From Macquaria australasica (taxonomy: Eukaryota; Chordata; Actinopteri; Centrarchiformes; Percichthyidae), in assembly GCA_005408345.1 (NCBI GenBank), contig SEMN01000529.1, positions 297,958-361,957 on the forward strand: a DNA stretch of 64,000 nucleotides, given 5' to 3'. This document shows positions 38,001 to 50,000 of this stretch, one piece after another. The translations under genes were made by a program, and so were the position numbers. Below the pieces are notes generated by a model. The model had not been told where the DNA came from and searched no databases. It saw only the letters and a program-made list of their open reading frames with translations. Every line of letters begins with the position of its first letter. Position 1 is the first letter of the stretch.

Positions 38001-41000
38001 ACAGTATAGACAGAAATAAATAATAGAGTGACTGAGTGCAGTTGTAAGTATGAACAAATAGATAAGATAAAAATATTGCACATATATAATATACATGTAT
38101 ATGAAAAATATTTCACAGCAACATATGAAGTAGATAACATCATGAATACAATATATGTATGAAGATAATGCACAGCAGTAGATGAAGTATAGTAGTGAAT
38201 AGTCTGCACACTGACAGTCAAGTGTAGATTACCGGGAGTTGTACTGATTATAGAGTCTGACAGCAGCAGGCAGAAAGGACCTACGGTACCTCTCCTTCAG
38301 ACACCGCGGGTGGAGCAGCCGGTCGCTGAAGGAGCTGCCCAGTGCTGAAAGAGTGACATGTAGGGGGTGGGAAGCCACTGTTTGAGCTCATACATGGCTA
38401 AAAGATGTAGCTTGGAAATGTCTTAAAGGTCATTGACAAAGTAACCCCATAAAGCAATATTCTTGTCTGTCTGTCTGTGGCACTTTGGACTAGCTGTAGT
38501 CTAGGTGAGCCCTGTGAAATGTAGTGCACGTCTGATGAAATCAAAGCACAGACAACAGTTTCCCTTTGCTTACACAACATACAAGAATCATTGACTGGGA
38601 GATTAAACAGTGTCGAAAGTGACCTACATAGATAAATTCCTGCAACTGAAGAAAACTAAGAGGTTTATATGAGTGTGAACAGCACTTACGATTTATCTGT
38701 ATTCAATTGTAAAAGCTTCCAATACCTGAGAATATCAAGAAAACTGTCACATAAAGATCGCCACAGCAATGAAAACTAAGAGTCTGATGATGAAATGACA
38801 CACTGTAGGCTGTAAGTAAATAATTAAATATTAGAAAAAGAGTTTGATTTACAGAAAAACAGCATCTTGTGTCAAGCCCGTGTTACACCAGTGTTTACAA
38901 AGATTACTGATGTGAACAAGTATTTTACAATCTTAGAAATTTGAGAGTGAAAGCAGGCTACAATCTTTTTTTTACATTTAGATCATGGACACTAGTAAAA
39001 CAAGGACATAAAACAAATGTTCTCTAAAATGCAAAATTGCACATGCAAATTTAACAGAGCTTTTACTCGATTGTTTTTGAAGGGGAACTCCACTGATTTT
39101 AAACATGAAAGTTTGTTTACAGGTCTTGGGGGGTGTATAAAGCCTTTTGGGAGCTGCGTGAAATCTGACAAATTTCCTCAAGTAATGTCACTTGAAGTTT
39201 GAAAATGAAATAAATCTGGGGGTCTAGCAGCTCGAGGCTATATTAGCCACTACTAGCATAACACATCTGAAACCTGAACTGAGGTTCGAGTTGCATTGTG
39301 GGTAATGTAGGCGGCAGATGTTGACAAAGAAGAATAATGTGTAGAATAAAAATTATCTCTGGTTCTGCTGCATCAGTTTTGATCCTTTTTTTTAAACTGA
39401 TCATCTTGAGTCAAACAATGTTATAGGGGTGCAATGCTAAATCGATGGAGTACTCTTTTACACTGCAGTTTTTTAAATCTACAGCTAGACGAAAGGACCT
39501 CAGAGACAGAGGTTGTCTATGCTATTTGATGCAGACCTTGTTTTGTGGAGAACCTGTTGGTCAAAGACAGTCTTCAGAGGAGTCAGAGAACTTTTACCAT
39601 GATGTTAAACCTAAACAATCATCATCATGCACCCTGAAGTCTCAGATGTTCACTCCTCTAAGACGTCAAACTGAGAAAAATTAGCCAGAGAGAAGGAATA
39701 AGCCTCTGCATCAGAGTCTGGTGCTTATGGTGCTCTAACCCTTATGATTTTGCATATTCAGTGCTTGAGGGGAAGGGGCACAAAAGTTATTAAACTATGG
39801 ATTTCAAATGATAAATGAGCTGTCATTACAAACTGTTAGCCCTCAGACTGTGTGAATGAGGCTTACCGAGTTCATTAACTGGAGCTCGGCTCTGCTTCTT
39901 CATTAAACTACAACATTTCTGGAGTGGGAGGTTACAGGTTTGACGGAGATCTCTGTGTTAAGTTAGTAATCTGGCCAAAACACAAACACACACAAGCAAA
40001 CAGCTACATTACAGAAAATAATTTGTCCTAAATGTACACTGAAAACAAAACATTTGAAGATAAGTTTGTGACAAAATGTTCTGTGGCTTTGAATTATTTG
40101 TTTGCCACTAATAGATAATCCTTCTGTCTACATCCCTGTTCGAGCCTCGGGATAGACAGCCACGACTTATTGATAAGAAGTGATCGGCTCAGAAAGATGT
40201 TTATAATGATGCTGCTGCAGGAGGCAGAGCGGTGACTACGACTTGACCGCAGCATGCAGATGAAAGGCAGTGGGTGGTGTAGATTTGTACCCTTGATGTG
40301 ACATGGCTATTACAAAATGGACAGTTTATACCGGCTTTTAAAAGCTTAATAGGACGCAGGCTCAAGGGGATTATCCAGCAGCTGCTGGAGGCCACAGAGG
40401 AAAGCAGAAATTAACTTCTGCATGTGAGAGAACTACACCAATCAGCTGCACAGCAACCTCACAATTACATCAACCACACACATACCTCACTCATTTTCAC
40501 CTCTCCTGCTGTAACTGAGGAATTAAAGCTAATTCCATCAAGTCATTTGTTTAATTTAAATCTATCTCCTCACTGACACTCTCTTTCGCTGTCTGTGTCG
40601 CACACATCCTGTTGCCTGCCTGTGTTTCTGTCTCTCAGGCAGATTTTAGTCAGCAGGGGTGACACTAAAATGTGATGCTTTCTGCCAAAATGGATCGACT
40701 TTCCATTAAAACAGGAATGAGGACAGAATATTGAGTTAAGCAATTATGTTTTCTGCAGCAGGAGCAATATCACATGGTGAATTATGTTGCAACTTGGATC
40801 CCTGTATAGCCAGATATGTCCACTTACATATTAGTGATAATGATTTTGATACAGAACAGTGCTGGACTCTCATTTGAAAGTGTTTATAGCCATGCTAGCG
40901 GCAATGCCAGTCTGTCGGTTCACAACTTGGGTCCAGGCTAAAATATCTCAAAACCTATTGGATGGATTGCCATGAATTTTTTGTACAGACGTTGATGTCT

Positions 41001-44000
41001 CCCCTGACTTTTCATCTAGCACCATCATCAGGTCAGAATTTAAATTTCTAACTAAAAACGTCTTAATTCTCAGAACAGAAGCTCATGACCTCGGTGTCCA
41101 CAATGGTAGCTACAGCACTGCTCATAAACCTTAACTGTGTGCTGAAATAAAATGTACCATTCTCTTTCTTATGAGACTAATCTGAGGTTACAGTGGGTTA
41201 AACTATAACTAAAGCGAGAAAACTCTGATACTGCCTGCAGAGACATCAGGGGAACTGTTTAGTCAGGGTATCGATGATAAGATAAGGAGGTGAAGTAGGC
41301 AGGAGGGCAGCAGGAAAACATTAACTGTCCTAAATTAAATTACTGCCTCTTTCATCTGACAAGATACTATTGACAGACTGATTACAGCAATTGACAGACT
41401 TGCAGGGATTAATGGAGTCACAGGCTGCTGATATGCCAGCTGACACGTACTTGGCTAAGATGTGTGTGGGGGTCATTCATAGTCCAGACTCACTGCTTTT
41501 AATTTGGAGTAATGCTCTGCCTGACACATAGATGTACAATGTAACTTTCTCCTTCACTTTTCCGCTGTCTCCCTCTGAAAGCATAACATTATTAAACACG
41601 ATTCTCACCTCAATATCCTCTAGAAGTCATTCAATGTTCAAAAATAATCTGGAGGTTTTTCACTTAGTGATTTGACCCTGAAGACACATGAAGTTTCCTT
41701 TTTTCTAACTTGATAAAGTAGTTTTTAGCCACACTAGTGGCGAAGCTGTATGGATGGCAATGTTGGTCAGTCAGTCGGCCCACCACTTTGGCCCAGACTG
41801 AAATATCTCTACAACTATTGAATGGATTGCTATGAAATTTGGTGGAGACATTCATGTTCCTCTCAGGATGAATTGTACTCACTTTGGTGATCCCTGAACT
41901 TTTCATCTACTTAAATCAATTTATTTTGCAGTATGCTAGGCCAGGCTTAGCCAGTTTCCGGTTTTGAAAAGTGAAAGTGAACAATAGTACGGCTAACGGC
42001 AAACCACCGCAATTGTGTAGCATCCTCTTAAACTCTGAAAACAAAAACTAATAACTATAGCCTCGTCACAATTTCTGCTTGCACATGATTAAATTAGAAA
42101 AAAATGTTATAAGTGGTACTTGTATTTATATTCCTCCCTATCAACCACTGAAGTTGAAAAAACAAAACAAAACAAAAAACAATGGTGACTGTTTCACTGC
42201 TTTGCATTGTGGGATACAGTAGACGAGGTAGACTGGTCCGATGCATACTAGAGATTGTTTCCGAATCAGTACGACATCCGGGTATTTCTGGCATACTGCA
42301 GATTTTGCTTTTGTTTGCGTACTGCATACTACATTCTACATTTTGGCCAAATCAGTACGTACTGATAGTATAGTATCTTCTGAAACGAGAGGAGAGGTGA
42401 GTAGGCAAAATGAAACAGGAAACAGTGAATGAATGAATGACACATACTGGAAACATAACCTGAGGAACGGGACGGGACATGACAATTTCTTAATGTGAAA
42501 CTATTCTTACCAGAAAAAAATAGAGCATTCGTTGTTCATACAAATGCTTAAAATGACCTGTTTAAATTTTCATGAAAACGGCCCCTTGCAGTCGTACAAG
42601 AGGCCTGCCTTTGTTTCTGATAGACAAAGTTAGGTGCACACAGCATGTGACTTTGACACTGGAGATGCTGGTTTCTTGTACCCAAAGGTGATCTTTCCCT
42701 AATCTTAAAGCTGCTATTATCAATATTTTTTATATTATCAATGGACCAAATGACTATGTGTAATGTGAAAGGTGTCGCTTGTAGTGACAAACCCACAGAT
42801 AATTCTCACCCGACTCAGTAAATCCCCTCAGATCTACAGAGCTTTATAGCTTCTTTTAACTCATTGTTTTGGTTCACTCTTACCTGCTCAGCACCAAACG
42901 GCAGACAGACACAGTTAGAGAATAGCTGGTGAACATAGTTGAGCATTTAGCAGCAAAAGAGCCAGATATTCCCCTCACTTATTCATCAGGTGGACAGAAA
43001 CACGACTCCAAATAAATGATAATGTTTCTCCGTATCTGCTGGACGTGTGACTTAAGCAACTGTTTGCTGGCACGTTCACCCTATCAATTTATGTCTGCAT
43101 TATCATTACAGCTGTGACCTCAATGCAGCATTTTTGAACAATCCCACCTTGTCAAGCTTCTTTTCTTTCCAGTGGTTTACACTTAAAATCATTATTACTT
43201 CCTGAAACATTTAACCAAGTGGTTTGAGCTGCCTAAACATTTCAACACCTGAACCACAGCGGTTATAGATCAGAAAACACTTATATGAGCCTTTTTTCGG
43301 TACACTCATACAGGTAATTTTGGAAGACACTGACAAATTTGTCTCTCACATATTTTTCCTGGAACAAAACTGATGTCACACAAATTGACATGTATAATTT
43401 ACTTTCAAACAAAAGAAGATTAATAAAGGCCCCTCAGTATGACGACACACATTAACTCTACAGCATGCAATGTCAACAATGCAGTGATGTTACATCATCT
43501 GCAGTAGGTTATTGAAAGTGTTTATCTGATGTACCGAGGCTGGTCCAATAGGAAGACATGAATGTGATGTAGGTGGGTTTATTTTGAAATGAAATGAACC
43601 ACGCACATACATTAAGCACATTGAATTGGACCAATCTATATAAATGTGCACAAGATGTCAGGATCTTCTTAATCCAACTTAAATATTCTGACCTTTTCAC
43701 TCTATATGGATTAAAGTCAGTGTCTGTCACTCTCTTCATTCAGTGTTCAGTAAAGAGCCAGGATAACAAGTCAGGATTAGTGACAATCGCTGACATGACT
43801 TATCTTCCTGTTGCTCACTGTACAAACCCCCCCTCTGTAATACACCTCTGTCACGCGCTGGAGGTAAGAGGTAAGTCTGATATGTCAAACCTAATACCAA
43901 ATCTGTATTGTTGGATACTGCAGACAAATGGCCAGTGCGTTTTCTGTTCTGAGCCAGTTTATTAAAGCTGTAAATCTGCTGAGGATACATCAGTCAAATT

Positions 44001-47000
44001 AAGGAAAACACAATATTAAAATCCTTCATATGGCATTAAACAGAGCAGCTTTACATAACGCACTGCTCTACGATGAGATAATACCTGATGTACAATTACA
44101 TGACAGCTCATATCCACTACAACTCAGCCAAAACAAACTAAATTCCTCATTCAAGTATTTGTTGTTTATACTTATTAATTAATAATAATAATATAATATT
44201 ATAATATAATAATATTAATACTAATAATGTGATAATATAGTAACGGGTGACTTTTTTGTCCTTTAGCCTACAGCTATGACCCTGACAAAGACAATGAATC
44301 GTCATCTGCATCATTCACCCATCTATGCTAATGTGTCAGGTGACCCTTTCTCTCTCAGTGAAATTACTATGGTGGACACTCTGCATTAACGTATGGGCAA
44401 TCAGACAAATTGATTCAGATTCAAACACCAGTGGATGAGCTAACGACATCTGGCAAGCAGATTAAATCCATCTCAGCGGGCTGTGGTTGTGTTATGCAGG
44501 GCAGGAGGTGCACACATATCAGACTAACAAAGCAATAGTTTGACATTTTGGGAAATACGCTTATTCACCTTAATGTTGCACTGAGTTAGATGATGCTAAA
44601 TATGATGCGACAGGCAAAGAAAGTTAGCTTTGCTTAACACAAAGACTGGAAATGGGGGGAAACAGCTAGCCTGAATCTGTCCAAAGGTAACCAAATTATA
44701 CCAGCAACCTCTAAAGCTCACTAATTACACTGAAGTTATATCTTGTTTCCTTAATGTACGAAAACCGAAATACAAAACAACCATAAAAAAACCCACAACT
44801 TGACGTTTTTACAACTCAGTTTATGTGCAGATTAAACAAATGGGATACGTGATGATTCTTAAACTTTAGCTCTAGCCTCGTATTTACTGTACAGACAGGA
44901 AAGTGGTATCAGTCATCTAATTCATAGCAAATTATCAAATAAGCATATTTCTCAAAATGTTGAACTATTTCTTTAAAGGAACACTGCTAATTTGGAAATA
45001 TGTGTATTTGCCTTCTTACCCACAAGTCCTGCATGTGTTTAGTCTGTTGTTGCTCAGCACAAAGACTGGAAGCATTTAGCCTCTGTCAAAAATTTTAAAA
45101 GTATAAAGAACTACTTCTCATCTTGCTCTGTGAGCAAATCAGCATGTTCCCCCACAATGTTGGCGTATTCCTTTAAGTAGAATTAATTGACTTGTTGCCT
45201 GTCTGCTTTGTTCTGTCAGTCATTAATCATTCACCTGAGAGAGGGAGAGCAGGAGTGACTCTGCCGACTGAGAAGCAATTTAGTTAAAACAATCCTGTTG
45301 GAAGTGATTCATTTCAATAACACGCACTGACTGATAAGAGCGAATAGCATGCTTTAAGGCCGTTATTCCCAACCTGGGGGTCGGGACCCCCACTGAGGGT
45401 CACAAGATAAATCTGAGGTGTCACAAGATAATTAACAGTAGAGGAAAGTTATATCAAAATGATTTCTGCTACACAAAATGATCTAATTTTTTTTTTGACT
45501 TTCGTATAATCTCAGATTTTTATTCTTGTGAATTACTGGACAATTTTACCTCTTCAGGCCTATTCAAATAAACCAAAGTCAGTCAAACTATTTTGTACAG
45601 ACATTCATTCTCATTGGCTATGGTGATCCCCTGACCTTTCCTCTGACGCCACCATGAGGTGACAACTATTGGAAGGATTGTCATGAAATTTGCCACAGAT
45701 ATTCAAGGTCTCCAGAGGACACATTTGAATGACTTTGGTGATCCCTCGACTTCACCTCTACACATTCCTGCCACCAGGCGGCTGACATTTTTGGTTGTTA
45801 TTGAAATATCTCAACAACTAGGAAGGCTGTGAAATTTGGTACAGACATTCGTGTTCCCCTCAGGATGAATTGTAATAACTTGACTTTTCATATAACCATC
45901 ATGAGATCAACATTTTTAATTTCTCCAACACTTTGCTTTTTAACCAAATACCTGCAAAACTATTGATCAGCCTCAGATGTATTTAGTGTTTAGTGCTAAC
46001 GCGTTAACGCTAAACGTGGTAAACATTATACCTGCTAAACATCAGCATGTTAGCATTGTCATTGTGAGCGTGTCAGCAACCATAGCATTTAGTTGAAAGC
46101 ACTGCTGTCTTTTCAAGTCCTGTTGTTCAGTTGCTCTACTGAAATTAATATAATACCCTACCTAACACTGACAACCCAATTGGTACATTTCTCTAGCTCC
46201 TGTACTTTTGAAGCTTCATGTAGAGTGTTTTTATACTTTATACTGTATGTGTGTGTGCACGCACCTCACACCAAGGTTTAATCTCTCCCAGTCCCAAGAG
46301 GGCAATTTCAGACCATCTGCCCCCAGAGCTCATACTGACCAACCAAAATGACGAGGACACTGAGACGGGTGACAGCGTCTGCAAACCTGCCATCGTCTGT
46401 CATAAATGTGTGAACAAACCGTCGAATAGTAGTCCATCCAAATATCTAAAACACACACTTATAAAAGACAAACCTCGTACTCCTTTTGAAAAACATGACA
46501 AGTTTCAGGAGCACTTAGAAATGCTGGAGTACTTGATAATAAATGAACATTGTAAAATAAAACATGATTACAAACTGTTGTATTTTCTATGTCTTAATTA
46601 TTAATTTGATCATTTATAAAGAGATGTGGCATTACTAGTATAAGACCTTACAAGAATATTCAGTGTGTGACATTGTACTCCACTATTTCACCTCTCAAAT
46701 CACTTTACTTTGAATGTTTTAATGAAAGATTTGTCCCGTTTGTCTTCTACAGTTTTGTACTGGGGCTGTTTGTCATGATGTTTTCAAGAGTGTCTTGTTT
46801 TTCCTACTGCCAGACAGCTGATACATCAATCTGCATGTCCAAAGCCACAATGAAGTGGGTTTATTTGGCTGCTTTACCTTATCTTTTTTTTATTTTTTAC
46901 TTTTAATAATATCCGTTTGCATCTGTTGTCTGCGTTTATATTTGTTTTCATCTATCAGCTCCAGTATTATAATAAAATCCTCACCTCTGACCCTGCATTA

Positions 47001-50000
47001 CTCACACATGGTGTCATTACATGCTTTTATATAAATGCTGCCAAACATCTGACATTGACATGACCTTTGTTTATCTCCTGCACCAGCTGCTCCAGATGAT
47101 ACAAGCAGTATTTTGGTGGCTGCGGCTCCAATTTATACCCCTGTGACACTACATTACTCTGAACATGAAGTGAATGGCTACTGTTTCACCAATTTCCAAG
47201 ACTTTACTGTACGTTTCATCAGTTTTACAACCTGACGATGCACTTAAGATCTATCACTTTGTCTTAATTAGGATGGTTGAAGATTAGATGCCTTGCTCAA
47301 GGACACTTTAATCAACACCTCTCTGACAGAGACAGAAACTAGTTGTCAAACTTTATGGTCATTTTTTTAGATTGCGCTGTAGTTTGTGGTTGTGTTGTAA
47401 TAGATTGTATTATATTAAAAATAGTTTCTTATATTTTGTCTGCATCAATTTCCTTGTACTTTCCTTGAGTATTTACATTGTATTTTCACTCTACTACATT
47501 CATTTGACAGCTATAGTTAGTTATCTTTCAGATTTGCACTGTTGTAGATTCAACTACCCAACAGTATATAAAGTATACAAAATTTGCTTCACTATGACAG
47601 CACTAAAACTTTACTTACATGTTAAAGCATCAGTAATAATATTCCATTAATATATAAATATATGATAAATATAACATTCTGAATGATGCCATTACGAGTA
47701 CTTTTACTTTTTGATACTTATGGTACATTTAGCTTCAAATACTTATATATGTTTATTTAAGTGAAATTTTGAACTTGTAATGGAGTATATTTATATTGCT
47801 GTTTTTACTTTGGTAAAAGATTGCAAAACTACTTCCACCACTGTGCAGTCCAACACAACAACACCATTAACTATAGCCTCAGAAATGACCAGAAAGTTGA
47901 GATGAGTCTCAACAAAAACTGAACATGAGCCTTATAAACTTAGGAAATATTGAAGGATATTTGTATTAAGTTAAATAACACTGAAGAGATTAAAGCATAA
48001 ACTAGTAGAATAAAGTAGAATAAAAGAATAGCAGAATAAACTCGTAACTCTACAGTACATCCTATTTACATGACTCCGCAGAGAGAAAAAAAGTTGACTG
48101 CTATATTTAGCGAAGGACCAAGTCAATTTAAATTGTTAACCACGAGGCAGCTCAGAAACATAGGCTACTCATCAGTTCTTAAAGCCTTGACTGTATGTTG
48201 TACAAAGTGCAAAATGATAATAAATTCTTAATGGATACTCCATGATGTTTAAAACAAATTAGAATCACAAGACTAAAAGAGCTAAAAGTGGGGTAGACAA
48301 ATCAATGTGGAACTGGATAGGAAAGTAATTTACATGAAAATACAATAAATGTTTTTCTAAACAAAATTAACTTAAATGTTTTTAGGAGCAAAACTGCACC
48401 AGGATTGAACCATCAATGACAAATTTCTCTTTTCACCTCACAATCACTCCTGTTGAGCTTATTGATTAAAACTCATCCATTTTTATTGCCAGTGGACAGC
48501 GCGCAGCCTCCCGGGATCTGGAGCTCTGTTAAAACAGGCAGGACTATGAGATGGTATTTCTATCCAGGTGTGATCCCAGCTTGGCAATTTGTATACTCTT
48601 GTTCTGTTCTCCGTTCATATCGTGACCACACTCCACTTGCACAACAAACGCCACCTCATTATTCACCCCTGCGGTGTCATGGTGTCGCTCAAATCATGAC
48701 CTTTAAAAAGCAAAAGGTCATTGTCCCTCTGCTTTGTAGTCTAATACACAAGAGGAGTTGAAATTCCAGGCATATACAGTATCTGCCTCATGCAACCGTA
48801 CATGAAATTTAAGTCTTAGTTTGTAGTGATAAGCAGAAAAGCAAAATGTTTCTCTTACTTTTAGGTTTGTTGGTAGTGGCATGGCTCTATGGATAGTCTG
48901 TTGGTCGGTCCACCACTTTGGTCCAGACTCAGATATCTCAACAACTATTGAATGGATTGCCATGAAATTGTGTACAGACATTTATGGTCTCCAAAGGATT
49001 AATCCTACTGACTTTGGTAATTCCCTGGTTTTTCTTCAAGCTCCACCAGCAGGTGAATGTGAATACGATTCTAACATTTTGTTGCCAGTAGCAACCGCTG
49101 CTGTGTACACAATTCATAGCAGTTTAACTGACATTGTTACGTCCACCATTTTGTCAGATGTGTGACCGACTAAAGATTTAAAAGCATCTTTTATCCACCA
49201 TCTAAATTCCCTTGCAGAAACATTATTAGTTAGTTTATTCCTTCTAATTGCTATTTTGTGACTGTTGTTTTTGTAATTTGAGATATTAAAATCGTTTTCT
49301 GTTCACTGCTAACCAAGCTAGCCATCATAGCTGTCTGAGGTTAATGTGTTAATAATACAACATTCTGTTAATTTTCTGTTGGGCTAACTAACTGTTACAT
49401 ATCGATGGCCGAAGAGCAAAACCTCCTATCTGAAAAATGCACTTTTTTGAGAAAACTAAAAAAAACTTGTTTTCTTGCAGAATGCTATTTGTTAAGGATA
49501 CCCAATACATAATACACTGTTTTTGGACTATATTACTATATTATGTGTTAACAATACTGACTAGGTATTAGTGCCTCGCAAAGTGCACATAGGAGGTTTT
49601 TCCCCACTTTTCCTGGATCATTTTGCAGATAGGAGCTTTTGCACTTGGTGCAAGTTGGAAGAGGTTCTACAAAAAAGATGCTCTAAATTAAGTTAATAAT
49701 TACAATTAAATTAAAAATAAAATCAAGTTTGTTTTCAGGTAAAAAGATGGGCCAGTGTAGTAAATGAAATAGTTAATACATTGTAGTATACTAGGGTCAG
49801 AATAATAATAATAATAAATAATAATCAAATCTACTGAGCAATTATCACCAGTTAAATGGAAGACTATGCAAGATAATTCTTTTTTTTTCTGGAGCAGTTC
49901 TTGTTTTATTACCAGATATATTTAGCCGAAATTCATTATTTATAATAATTGAATATATGATATACTCTACTGTTATTAATATCAGAAAATTACTTGTGAA

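Noticed and set aside
42887..42915. RE1/NRSF-like site (CTCAGCACC then GACAG) in slc12a5 intron 1
   Set aside because: The half-sites have wrong spacing and lie inside a dispersed repeat, so the match to the known KCC2 RE1 theme is probably chance.
46251..46604. 117-codon plus-strand ORF
   Set aside because: No recognisable domain, lies next to repeats inside a large intron and shows no splice or codon evidence of being a gene.
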